Shown here: piece by piece, positions 56,472 through 64,000 of the stretch | Numbering within the stretch: the stretch's first letter is position 1 | Layout of the letters: every line of letters starts with the position of its first letter | DNA from: Streptomyces litmocidini | GTDB taxonomy: Bacteria; Actinomycetota; Actinomycetes; Streptomycetales; Streptomycetaceae | Reading direction: 5' to 3' | Length of the DNA: 64,000 bases | NCBI RefSeq assembly: GCF_014649755.1 | Contig: NZ_BMTQ01000018.1 | Location: forward strand, 62,001-126,000 | Position numbers and translations under genes: made by a program | The notes under the pieces: generated by a model | What the model saw: the letters and a program-made list of their open reading frames with translations, nothing else | Told to the model about the DNA's origin: nothing | The model's database searches: none

Positions 56472-57764
56472 TCACGGGCGGTAGCCGAGCTGGGGGACGG
56501 TCGCACAGTTCTCGGTCATGTCGCCCTGGCTCACCCAGCCCCGTCCGTCCCGCCAACGGGCCACGGACAGACAGGTGTTCCGGGTGGCGGGCGGCCGGGC
56601 CAGGTGCTCGAACCGTACGGGGAGCAGCAGTCCGCGCGCGGTGTACGGTTCCGGACGGTTCATGAACTCCTCGACGCAGCCGCGGGTGAGCGCGCCCCGG
56701 GCGAGGCAGGAGCGGGCCGCGTCGGTGAACCACATCGCCGCCGCCCAGCCTTCCAGCTGCCATTGCGACAGGGGCCGGTCGCCCATGGCCGTGCGGAAGG
56801 CGCGGACCGCCGGGTGTCCGGTGTCCTCGTAGTTCCGGCTGGAGCCCGTCGCCCACAGCGAGGCGCGGCAGCCGGGGGCCCGGGCGTAGTCGTGGGAGAC
56901 GGCCGAGGACCAGTTCTGCACGTTGGTCACCTTGGCGGCGACCTCGACCCCGAGCGCCTCCATCGCCTCGCACAGGCGCACGTTGCCGTGGGTGTCCAGC
57001 GCGTCGAAGAGGAGGTCGGCGTGCTGGGCCCGCAGGTCGGCGGCGACGGCGCGGAAGTTGGGCAGGGCGAAGTCGACCTGTTCCTCGACGACGCGGTAGC
57101 CCTCGGCGCGCAGTCCCCGTGCGACCAGGCGGGCGTAGGCGGCGGAGGCGGCCTGGTTGTAGGAGACGACGGCGGCGGTCCGCGCGCCCAGCGCCTTCCG
57201 GAACCAGTGGTAGACCTCGGTCCCGCCGTACAGCGTGCCGCCCCAGCCGGGTTCGCGGCCGGTGCGCGGGGCGGAGCTGCCGTAGATGCCGTAGAGGTGC
57301 GGATAGGTGTCGTAGGCGGGGGTGAGCGGTTGGCCGCCGATGTCGGGGACGCCGGCCCGGGCGACGAGGGGCGCGCCCGCGTAGTTCAAAGCGGTGGTGG
57401 CGACGAGGGCGAAGACCCGGCGCTCGTCGATCAGCCGGTGCACGCACGCGTTGTCGCCGACGCCGCTGCCGCCGTCGTCGCAGGTCTCGACCTCGACGCG
57501 GCGCCCGTCGAGGCCGCCGTGCGCGTTGAGGGCGTCGAACCAGGCAAGGGCGCCGTCGCGCGGGCCGGTGAAGGCCTGTCCGCCGACGGGGCTGGTGGCG
57601 CTGGTGATGATCCCGACGCGGAGCGGCTCACCGCCGGAGGGGTGGGCGGTGGGCCGCGTCTCGAAGACGCGCTCCGGGAGCCGGCTGCCGCAGGCTGTGA
57701 GGAGGGCGAGCAGCACGGCCAGGAACAGCGCCGCGACCGCCTCAGCAGCCCGGGACGGTGACAC
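56472..57764 (-). CDS. Branched-chain amino acid-type ABC binding lipoprotein
   Basis: 430 residues. Lipobox 'LLTAC' with Cys25, then a type I periplasmic binding fold of the Leu/Ile/Val/urea/amide class ('LRVGIITSATSPVGGQAFTGPRDGALAWF', 'NAHGGLDGRRVEVETCDDG'). GTG start 57764 overlaps the end of the upstream lipoprotein gene by 23 bp. It is the binding component for the divergent LivHMG/LivF genes at 58764-62137. Confidence 0.88.
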   Translation of the reverse strand: MSPSRAAEAVAALFLAVLLALLTACGSRLPERVFETRPTAHPSGGEPLRVGIITSATSPVGGQAFTGPRDGALAWFDALNAHGGLDGRRVEVETCDDGGSGVGDNACVHRLIDERRVFALVATTALNYAGAPLVARAGVPDIGGQPLTPAYDTYPHLYGIYGSSAPRTGREPGWGGTLYGGTEVYHWFRKALGARTAAVVSYNQAASAAYARLVARGLRAEGYRVVEEQVDFALPNFRAVAADLRAQHADLLFDALDTHGNVRLCEAMEALGVEVAAKVTNVQNWSSAVSHDYARAPGCRASLWATGSSRNYEDTGHPAVRAFRTAMGDRPLSQWQLEGWAAAMWFTDAARSCLARGALTRGCVEEFMNRPEPYTARGLLLPVRFEHLARPPATRNTCLSVARWRDGRGWVSQGDMTENCATVPQLGYRP

Positions 57765-58278
57765 CGCTCAGCTCGACCAGGCCGCACAGGGTCTTCACGG
57801 AGACCTTCCAGGTGTCCCCCTGGAGGACGGAGGTGCCCTTCGCGTCGGGCAGGGCCGGGCTGCCGTGGACGAGCAGGTCGTAGGTCACGTTCGCCCCGTC
57901 GGGCGAGGTGAAGTCGATGTTCTTGACCTTGGCCGCCGACGCCGCCGCGTTCTTGTCCCCGGCGAAGGCCGCGAGGACGGGTGCCATCTGCTCGCCGTTC
58001 TCCAGCAGCCTGGTCTTCTCGGCCGTCGGGGTCTTCGGGTCGAAGAAGGCCGTCCAGTTCCTGGTGATCTCGGCGCGTGCCGCCGCGGGGTCGTCCGGCT
58101 GGGCGGCGCCCCCCGGGGGCTGGGCCGCCGTCCCGGACGGCGGGGCGGACGAGGCGGTGTTGCCGCTCTTCGATCCGCCGTCGTCCGAGCAGCTCGCGAG
58201 GGCGGGCCCCAGGGCGAGGACGGCGACGGCACCGAGGACCGCGAGACGGGAGCGTCCACCACGTCGTACGACGACCAT
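57742..58278 (-). CDS. Small lipoprotein of low complexity N-terminus
   Basis: 178 residues. Lipobox 'PALASC' (Cys30), Gly/Ser/Pro-rich spacer, then a domain of about 110 residues resembling low-molecular-weight-antigen MTB12-like lipoproteins ('RAEITRNWTAFFDPKTPTAEKTRLLENG' pattern). Found on the cell surface. It starts the leftward pair with the binding protein and may be an accessory to that transporter. Confidence 0.78.
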   Translation of the reverse strand: MVVVRRGGRSRLAVLGAVAVLALGPALASCSDDGGSKSGNTASSAPPSGTAAQPPGGAAQPDDPAAARAEITRNWTAFFDPKTPTAEKTRLLENGEQMAPVLAAFAGDKNAAASAAKVKNIDFTSPDGANVTYDLLVHGSPALPDAKGTSVLQGDTWKVSVKTLCGLVELSGVTVPGC

Positions 58279-58377
58279 CTGCCTCACCACCGGGTGTCCC
58301 GCCAGTCCGGAGCGGCTGGTGTTTCCAGGGTGGGACGGATCGGGGCATAGTGCAAGGAAGAGACGAGGGAGGGCTCC

Positions 58378-58776
58378 GTGCCGACATCCCGGATCCTGCT
58401 CTGGAGCGGTCTCGTGGCGGCCGCCGGGGGCGCGGTGCTCTGCGCGCTCGGCTGGTACGGGGTCTCCGGCGAGCGCTTCGCGGAGCGCCAGCTGCCCTAT
58501 CTGGCCTCGTGCACGGTGCCGGGGGCCGCGCTCCTCGTGGCGGGCGCGGTCCTCGTCGGTGCGGCGGCGCTGCTTCCCGTACGCCCTCCCCGGCCGCGTC
58601 CCCCCGGCCCCGAGGAGCCTCCCCCGCCGTCCTCGGACGGCCCCCTCCTGAGGGTTCCCGGGGGGACCCTCGCGCACCGCCCGGACTGCCCGCTGGTGGC
58701 GGGCAGGACGGAGGCCGTGGAGGTGGGGGACGCGGAGCTCGCCCCCTGCCCGGTGTGTGAGCCGTGGCCTCCCTGA
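58378..58776 (+). CDS. Two-helix membrane protein with a C-terminal CxxC
   Basis: 132 residues. Two membrane helices (about 7-27 and 45-68), a Pro-rich linker, and a cytoplasmic tail ending 'HRPDCPLVAGRTEAVEV...CPVCEPWPP' with His/Cys positions that could hold zinc. GTG 58378 with GAGGGAGG upstream. It overlaps the start of the LivHMG gene by 13 bp, so it belongs to the transporter operon. Not a known ABC component; function unknown. Confidence 0.72.
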   Translation: MPTSRILLWSGLVAAAGGAVLCALGWYGVSGERFAERQLPYLASCTVPGAALLVAGAVLVGAAALLPVRPPRPRPPGPEEPPPPSSDGPLLRVPGGTLAHRPDCPLVAGRTEAVEVGDAELAPCPVCEPWPP

Positions 58777-61484
58777 CGTACGAGCTGACGCTCGCCGGCC
58801 TCGCGGTCGGCAGCGCCGCCGCACTCACCGGCATCGGGCTGATCGTCACCCACCGGGCGACGGGCGTGCTGAACCTCGCGCACGGGGCCGTCGCCATGGT
58901 CTGCGCGTACGTGCTCCGCCAACTGGTGGTCGACTGGGGCTGGCCGCTGCCGCTGGGCGCCCCGGTCACGCTCCTCCTGGTCGCCCCCGCCCTCGGCCTG
59001 GCCCTCGACCGGGGCGTCTTCCGCCCGCTGGCGCTGCTCGGCTCCCCTCCGGCCCGGACCCTGGTGGCGACGATCGGCGTCTTCGTCCTCCTGGTGGGCG
59101 GGGCGGTGCTGCTGTGGGGCCCGGGGGCCCGGGACGACGCGCCCGTGCTGCTCGGCGACGATCCGTGGGCGCAGCTCGCTTCGGTGGTCGCGCTGGCCTG
59201 TCTGGTGGGGGCGGTGACCCGGTGGACGCGGTTCGGCCGGGAGCTGCGGGCGGTCGTGGACAACCGTCCGCTCGCCGTCCTGGGAGGCATCCACGCGGAC
59301 CGGGTGGCGGCGGCGGGCTGGGCGTTCGGCTCGTTCACGGCCGGGCTCACGGGCGTGCTGCTCGCCCCGTACGTACGGCTCGACCCGTACGGGATGCCGC
59401 TGCTCGTCGTCGAGGTGATCGCGGTCGCGGTGATCGCCCGGATGCGGTCGCTGCCGGTGGCCGTGGCGGCCGCGCTCGCCATCGGCGTCGCCCAGGCCCA
59501 GCTGACCCGGCTGCACCCGCGGGGCTGGGGCGAACCCCTCCTCCAGGCCGTCGGGGCGAACCTGTTCGTGGTGGCGCTCCTGGTGGCGGCGCTCGTCCTG
59601 CCGGGCGTCGGCGGCAAGGGCGAGGACGCCCTGCCGCCGCCGGCCCGGTCCGCCCGCGTGCCCCCGGCCCTGTGGCCGGTGGCCGGCGTCCTGTTCCTCC
59701 TCCCGCTCGGACTCGCGGGCTCCGACCTGCACACGGCGGTCCAGGTGCCCGCGCTCGCCGTGATCCTCCTGTCGCTGGTCGTGGTGGCGGGCCGCGGCGG
59801 GCAGATCGCCCTGGGCCAGGCGGCGTACGCGGGCCTGGGCGCGCTGTTCACGGCGCTCCTGGCGACGGCCGGGGTCCCGGCCCTCCTGGCCCTGGGCCTC
59901 ACCGTGCCGGTGGTGGCGGTGGCGGGCCTGGTGACGGGCCGGCCGGCGATCCGGCGGCACGGTCTGGCCCTCGCCCTGGCGACGCTGGCCGTGGGGGTGG
60001 CGGTGAGCCGCTTCGTCCTCGCCCAGCCGTACGCGACGGCCGGTCTGACCCTCGGCCGCCCGGCGGGCTTCTCCGACGACCGCGCCTTCTACGCCCTGGA
60101 GCTCGTCGTCCTGGCCGGTTGCCTGGTCCTGGTGGCGGCTCTCCGCCGGGGCCGCACGGGCCGTGCGCTCGCCGCCCTGCGGGACCACGAACCGGGCGCC
60201 GAGGCGGCGGGCGTCCCGGTGCCCCGCCTCAAGCTCCTCGCGTTCGTCCTGGGCGCGGCCCTGGCGGCCCTCGGCGGCGGGCTCCTCGGCATGGGCCTGC
60301 GCGCCTTCGACCCCGAGCAGTACGACCCGGTGCGCGGCCTGCTCTGGTTCGCCGCCGTCCTGGTCCTGGGCGCCGACAGCCTCCTCGCCCCGCTGGTCGC
60401 GGCGGCCGTCCTGACGACCCTCGACGCGGGCCCCCAGGCGGGCACGGCAGCGGCCCTGACGGGTCTCCTGGCCATGCTGACGGGCCGCCTCCCACCCCTG
60501 CTGACGCTGCTCCCGGCCCGAAACGGCCCCGGATCCCCCGCCCCACGGACCGGCCCGCCCCCGAGCGGGCCCCTGCGCGCAGGTCCGGGCGGTCCTCCGG
60601 GCGCCCGCCCGGCCGGGCCCTGTGCCACCGGTCCGGGAGTCCGTCCCGGCTCCGGTACGGGCGGCCCCTTCCGCGCCGGTCCGGGCGGGCCTTCCGGGTC
60701 CGCGCCGGACGAGGTCCACGGCACCGGCCCGGCCGGGGGCCGGAGGCACCCCCACGGCCCGCCGACCGCCGACGAAGCCCGGTCCCGCCCGGCGGGCCCC
60801 GCGCCCGCCCCGCACCGCGCCGCGCCCCGCGAGGGGCTCCGCGCGCACGACCTCACCCTCGTCCACCCCGGGGGCGTCACCGCCCTCTCCCACGTCACCC
60901 TCACCCTCTCCCCCGCCCGCGTCACCGCCCTCGTCGGCCCCAACGGCGCGGGCAAGAGCACGCTGTTCGACTGTCTCGCCGGGACCCTCCGCCCCCGCCG
61001 GGGCCAGGGCAGGATCACGCTCGACGGCACCGACATCACCGCCCGGTCCGCCCATGCCCGGGCCCGTCTCGGCATCGCCCGGACCTTCCAGCGGCTCGCC
61101 GTGTTCCCGTCGCTCACCGTCGAGGAGAACGTCCGCCTGGGCCAGGAGCAGAGCGGAGGAGGCGGGGACCCGGGCGCCGTGGAGCGGAGCCTGCGGCTGC
61201 TCGGGCTCGCCGGACCCGTACGGCACCGGGCGGCGGCGGACCTGCCCACCGGGACGCTGCGCCGGGTCGAGCTGGCCCGCGCGCTGGCCGGGCGGCCGCA
61301 CACGCTCCTCCTCGACGAGCCGGCCGCCGGGCTCGACGCCGCCGAGACCGCCGCGCTCGCCCGGATCCTGGCCGCGCTCGCGGCGGACGGCCTGACCGTC
61401 CTCGTCGTCGAGCACGACCCCGACCTGGTCGCCGGGATCGCGCACACGGTGCACACCATGGAGGGGGGCCGGATCCTGTCGTGA
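58764..61484 (+). CDS. LivH-LivM-LivG fusion: branched-chain-amino-acid-type ABC permeases and ATPase in one chain
   Basis: 906 residues. LivH-like permease 1-290 ('LNLAHGAVAMVCAYV'), LivM-like permease 293-587 ('GQIALGQAAYAGLGALF'), a Pro/Gly-rich linker 588-688, and a LivG-type ATPase 690-906 with Walker A 'GPNGAGKST', 'LARALAGRPHTLLLDEPAAGLD' and 'VEHD'. The classical 'LSGGQ' is degenerate ('LPTGTLRRVELARAL'). Fusing both permeases and one ATPase fixes 1:1:1 stoichiometry. GTG start overlaps the preceding gene; the next gene (LivF) overlaps the stop. Substrate could be amino acids, amides or urea. Confidence 0.9.
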   Translation: MASLTYELTLAGLAVGSAAALTGIGLIVTHRATGVLNLAHGAVAMVCAYVLRQLVVDWGWPLPLGAPVTLLLVAPALGLALDRGVFRPLALLGSPPARTLVATIGVFVLLVGGAVLLWGPGARDDAPVLLGDDPWAQLASVVALACLVGAVTRWTRFGRELRAVVDNRPLAVLGGIHADRVAAAGWAFGSFTAGLTGVLLAPYVRLDPYGMPLLVVEVIAVAVIARMRSLPVAVAAALAIGVAQAQLTRLHPRGWGEPLLQAVGANLFVVALLVAALVLPGVGGKGEDALPPPARSARVPPALWPVAGVLFLLPLGLAGSDLHTAVQVPALAVILLSLVVVAGRGGQIALGQAAYAGLGALFTALLATAGVPALLALGLTVPVVAVAGLVTGRPAIRRHGLALALATLAVGVAVSRFVLAQPYATAGLTLGRPAGFSDDRAFYALELVVLAGCLVLVAALRRGRTGRALAALRDHEPGAEAAGVPVPRLKLLAFVLGAALAALGGGLLGMGLRAFDPEQYDPVRGLLWFAAVLVLGADSLLAPLVAAAVLTTLDAGPQAGTAAALTGLLAMLTGRLPPLLTLLPARNGPGSPAPRTGPPPSGPLRAGPGGPPGARPAGPCATGPGVRPGSGTGGPFRAGPGGPSGSAPDEVHGTGPAGGRRHPHGPPTADEARSRPAGPAPAPHRAAPREGLRAHDLTLVHPGGVTALSHVTLTLSPARVTALVGPNGAGKSTLFDCLAGTLRPRRGQGRITLDGTDITARSAHARARLGIARTFQRLAVFPSLTVEENVRLGQEQSGGGGDPGAVERSLRLLGLAGPVRHRAAADLPTGTLRRVELARALAGRPHTLLLDEPAAGLDAAETAALARILAALAADGLTVLVVEHDPDLVAGIAHTVHTMEGGRILS

Positions 61485-62137
61485 GCGTCGAGATCGCCCT
61501 GCGCGCCGCCCGGGTCCGCTACGGCCCCCTGGAGGCCCTGCACGGTCTCGACCTGCCCGTGCCGGCCGGTACGGTGACGGTCCTCCTGGGCCGCAACGGC
61601 GCGGGCCGGACGACCGCCCTGCGCGCCCTGGCCGGCACGGTGGGGCTCGCGGCGGGCCGGGTGGAGTGGCGCGGGGCCGACGTGACCCGCCTCCCGGCGC
61701 ACGAACGGGCGCGCCGCGGGCTGTGCTTCGTACCGGACCTGCGGGCGGTGTACGCGGGCCTCACCGTCGCCGAGAACCTCGCGCTCGCCGCACCCGGCGC
61801 CGACGCGCCCGACGCCACCGCCCCGTACCCGGAGCTGGTCCCCCTCCTGTCCAGGACGGCCGGGACGCTGTCCGGCGGGGAGCGCCGGATGCTGGCGGTC
61901 TCCCGTGCGCTGCTCTCACGCGCGCGCGTGGTGCTGGTCGACGAGCCGTCGCTCGGCATGGCCCCGCCGGTCGCGGCCCGCACGTACCGGATGCTCGGCG
62001 AGCTCGCCGTGGAGCGCGGGGCCGCCGTGGTCCTGGCCGAGCAGCGCGTCCCGGAGGGGCTGCCGCACGGCTCGCTCGTGCACGAACTGCGGCGCGGCTC
62101 CCGCGCGTCGAGCGGGGAGCCGGCCGAGTACCGCTGA
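61481..62137 (+). CDS. LivF-type ABC ATPase with altered Walker A
   Basis: 218 residues. Signature 'LSGGERRM', Walker B 'VVLVDEPSLGM' and 'VLAEQ' are standard for LivF. The P-loop reads 'GRNGAGRTT', with Arg where every active ABC ATPase has Lys. The C-terminus is short. It may be a catalytically weak partner, with the fused LivG half doing the hydrolysis. GTG start overlaps the fusion gene stop (GTGA). Confidence 0.88.
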   Translation: MSVEIALRAARVRYGPLEALHGLDLPVPAGTVTVLLGRNGAGRTTALRALAGTVGLAAGRVEWRGADVTRLPAHERARRGLCFVPDLRAVYAGLTVAENLALAAPGADAPDATAPYPELVPLLSRTAGTLSGGERRMLAVSRALLSRARVVLVDEPSLGMAPPVAARTYRMLGELAVERGAAVVLAEQRVPEGLPHGSLVHELRRGSRASSGEPAEYR

Positions 62138-62149
62138 GGCCACCGGACG

Positions 62150-62791
62150 TCAGAGCGGGTCGATCCGCAGCATGGTGCCGACGACGATCCGGTTCGGATC
62201 GGGTCCGATCAGGCTCCGGTTCGCCGCGTACAGCGCCTGCCAGCCGCCCTTGACCGCGAAGCGGCGGGCGATCGAGCCGAGCGTGTCGCCGGCCTGGACG
62301 GTGTGGACGCGCCCGGACAGGCCGTACCGCTGGGAGCAGACGGGCCAGGCCCCCCACCCCTGGGTGCGCAGCACCTCCTCGGCGACGGTGATCTGCTGCT
62401 GCCGGGTCGCCAGGTCGGCGCGGCGGGCGTACTTCAGTCCGCCGTGCTCGACCCAGGTGGGATGCCAGAACTGGAGGCCGCCGTAGAAGCCGTTGCCGGT
62501 GTTGACGTGCCAGCGTCCGCTGCTCTCGCACTCGGCGACGCAGCCCCACGGCCACTGGTCCCCCGCGCAGGCGTACGAGGGCACGGCGGCCGGCTCCCGG
62601 AGCGCGTCCGGCACGCCCGGGAGCGCGGCGGAGGCCTCCCGTACGCCGCCCGGCTGCTCCCGCGCCCCGGTGACCACGCCCGGGACGGACCCCGGGGGCG
62701 TGGCCCGGGCGGGCGCCGGTGCCAGGGTCAGGAGCGCGGCCGCGGACGCCGCCACGAGGGAGCCCGCCGTCCAAAATCGGATCTTCGACAT
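62150..62791 (-). CDS. Secreted Rpf-domain/LysM muralytic protein
   Basis: 213 residues: signal peptide (to about residue 30), Ala/Pro spacer, resuscitation-promoting-factor domain ('WGCVAECESSGRWHVNTGNGFYGGLQF' with catalytic Glu), and a C-terminal LysM ('VQAGDTLGSIARRFAVKGGWQALYAANRS'). It cleaves peptidoglycan and helps spore germination in Streptomyces. Convergent with LivF, 12 bp apart. Confidence 0.92.
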   Translation of the reverse strand: MSKIRFWTAGSLVAASAAALLTLAPAPARATPPGSVPGVVTGAREQPGGVREASAALPGVPDALREPAAVPSYACAGDQWPWGCVAECESSGRWHVNTGNGFYGGLQFWHPTWVEHGGLKYARRADLATRQQQITVAEEVLRTQGWGAWPVCSQRYGLSGRVHTVQAGDTLGSIARRFAVKGGWQALYAANRSLIGPDPNRIVVGTMLRIDPL

Positions 62792-63038
62792 CGGGGAAGG
62801 CTAGGCAGCCCCCCGCCGCCCCCGGCCCGTGCCGCGCGGAACACCGTTCACACCCCACCCGGTCGGAGTCACGGCCCCGGACGGGCACGGACGCCCCCGG
62901 ACGGCCCGGGACGCACACGCCACCGGCAACTTGCCCCGCTTCCGCGCGTGACCCCGGCCGAGGCTGACCCGTTGAACTCGGCATGAGACGCCCGGGAACG
63001 GCCCGGCGTCCCCCCGTACCGAGTCCAGGGAGCCCCCC

Positions 63039-63821
63039 GTGCCGCGCATGCTCGACGTCAGCGAGGACGTACGCGCCGAGATCGGCGACGAAGAAGCGGA
63101 CCGGCTGCTGGCCGGCGACAACGCCCCGGGCAGTTACGACTGCACCTCCTGCCGCACGCCGGGAGACTCCGACCAGGAGCGCACCAGCACGGTGCTGTTC
63201 GTCGGCGAGGAGACCGCGGTCCTCGCGTTCGCCCACGCCAGCTGCATCCCGTCGCAGGTCGTCCGGGTCGCCGAGGAGCAGCTCCAGGGCGCCGTCGCCT
63301 CCATCACGGCGTCCGACGCCGCCGAAGCGCTCTCCGCCTCCCACCCCGAGCAGGCCGTGCTCGGGGTCACCAGCGGTCTCGTCCTGATCGAGGGCGAGCT
63401 GCACCCGGCGCTCGTCGTGGAGCCGACCGCCCCGGTGGCCCGTCCCGGTTCGGACGGCCTCGCCGACGAGTTCCTCCCGCTCCTGGCCGAGCAGGGCTTC
63501 CAGCCGGTCATGGACCTGAACGCGAAGCCGACGATGCTGCCGGGCTGGTCGGTCCTGGTCGCCATGGGCCAGCTGCACTCCGTGCTCCAGCCGGGGCCGG
63601 GCGGCGCCGGCCAGGCCGCCTGGTGGCAGGCGCACCAGCCGCTCCAGGTCACCGAGGGCTGGCGCGCGGCGGCCAACAAGTCGCACACGGTCCTGGTCTT
63701 CGCCGCCCCGGTGGGCTCGATCGGCCAGCAGCCGCGCGAGGACCTGCTGCGCGACGCCCTGGAGAAGGCGGCCGCGAACGGCCGTCTGGTGGCCGCCGCC
63801 ATGCCGCTGGCCGGCACCTGA
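63039..63821 (+). CDS. Conserved Streptomyces hypothetical protein
   Basis: 260 residues, cytoplasmic, GTG start 63039. Two cysteines near the N-terminus ('YDCTSCRTPGD') and a possible third partner 'ASCIPS' resemble a zinc site. The rest is an alpha/beta domain with 'GWSVLVAMGQLHSVLQPGPGGAGQAAWW' in the middle. I recognise no family beyond actinobacterial orthologues. Alone, with 247 bp upstream of the Rpf start and no clear partner. Confidence 0.75.
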   Translation: MPRMLDVSEDVRAEIGDEEADRLLAGDNAPGSYDCTSCRTPGDSDQERTSTVLFVGEETAVLAFAHASCIPSQVVRVAEEQLQGAVASITASDAAEALSASHPEQAVLGVTSGLVLIEGELHPALVVEPTAPVARPGSDGLADEFLPLLAEQGFQPVMDLNAKPTMLPGWSVLVAMGQLHSVLQPGPGGAGQAAWWQAHQPLQVTEGWRAAANKSHTVLVFAAPVGSIGQQPREDLLRDALEKAAANGRLVAAAMPLAGT

Positions 63822-64000
63822 TGGAGGACGGCCGGCCGGGCATACGGCGGGCACGGCAGCTCCCGGGGGCCGGACCGGACGCTCCGGGGGCGGGTGTGCC
63901 GGCCGTGCCGCGTCCCCGGAGCGCTCCCCTTTCGGAGAGCCGCCCGCATCCGACGGACGGCGGGGTCGTTGGCACCTATGTGCACCCATACGACCCCTTC
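63822..64000. other. Downstream spacer; possible start of a rightward gene at the edge
   Basis: GC-rich spacer. A GTG at 63980 opens a frame (MHPYDPF) to the window end, but it has no ribosome site and cannot be judged. Confidence 0.25.

Noticed and set aside
1..64000. tRNA, rRNA or CRISPR arrays
   Set aside because: No cloverleaf-like or regularly spaced repeat units were found while reading; the tandem repeats seen are coding or short spacer repeats.
63978..64000. Start of another gene at the right edge
   Set aside because: Only seven codons, no ribosome site or promoter pattern; not supportable.

Overview
The window is a very GC-rich actinobacterial chromosome segment, almost certainly Streptomyces. 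The genes have strongly G/C-biased third codon positions and many GTG starts. Several transcripts look leaderless, with a TANNNT box 6-9 bases before the start. Family content also fits: streptogrisin-type proteases, a LAETG-anchored chitin/cellulose oxidase, an Rpf-LysM secreted muralytic protein, DUF5685, SepF and DUF402 proteins.

Layout. 1-600: 3' end of a DsbA-like protein, closed by a strong hairpin terminator. 660-6900: a tight seven-gene operon that matches in content and order the roh pathway from L-arginine to 2-nitroimidazole (azomycin). It holds a PLP arginine hydroxylase (RohP), a PIN-like DUF6190 protein (RohQ), a DapA-type retro-aldolase (RohR) and a haem-oxygenase-like di-iron N-oxygenase (RohS). 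These are followed by a Rieske ferredoxin, an NCS1 nucleobase-type transporter and an NADH:flavin/2Fe-2S reductase, which I infer form an electron supply and a transport step. 6949-9437: convergent alcohol/aldehyde dehydrogenase pair behind a dyad operator. 9.9-15.2 kb: class F sortase with a coupled surface protein, CitMHS citrate carrier, molybdopterin oxidoreductase. 15.3-18.5 kb: TetR regulator divergent from homogentisate dioxygenase, then a GntR regulator. 18.5-24 kb: orphan type ISP-like specificity domain, TetR plus DrrAB-type exporter sharing duplicated operators, CaiB-type CoA-transferase, a small conserved protein.

24.3-30.9 kb: pseudokinase, SGNH lipase, a frameshifted AAA ATPase, GntR, GNAT, DUF402, DUF6299 and a DinB-like/maleylpyruvate isomerase protein. 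31.0-31.9 kb: a complete IS5-family element. 32-37.2 kb: secreted/cell-surface enzymes (LPMO with sorting signal, lipase, two streptogrisin-like proteases) and a membrane protein. 37.4-48 kb: a sulfur- or amino-acid-scavenging locus with two LLM flavin monooxygenases, a polar amino acid ABC system (two permeases, two binding proteins, one ATPase), a large FAD/NAD(P) protein and a GNAT. The right arm is preceded by a 22-codon leader ending in Cys-stop, typical of actinobacterial cysteine-responsive attenuators.

48-64 kb: Cys-tailed DUF5685 protein, SepF, MFS exporter, PAP2 phosphatase, I78 inhibitor, WYL regulator, glycosyltransferase, a branched-chain-amino-acid-type ABC system with a LivH-LivM-LivG fusion and a LivF whose Walker A lysine is arginine, an Rpf-LysM protein and a conserved hypothetical. 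No rRNA, tRNA, CRISPR array or prophage was seen. The most interesting unit is the nitroimidazole operon; second is the Cys-leader-controlled scavenging locus.
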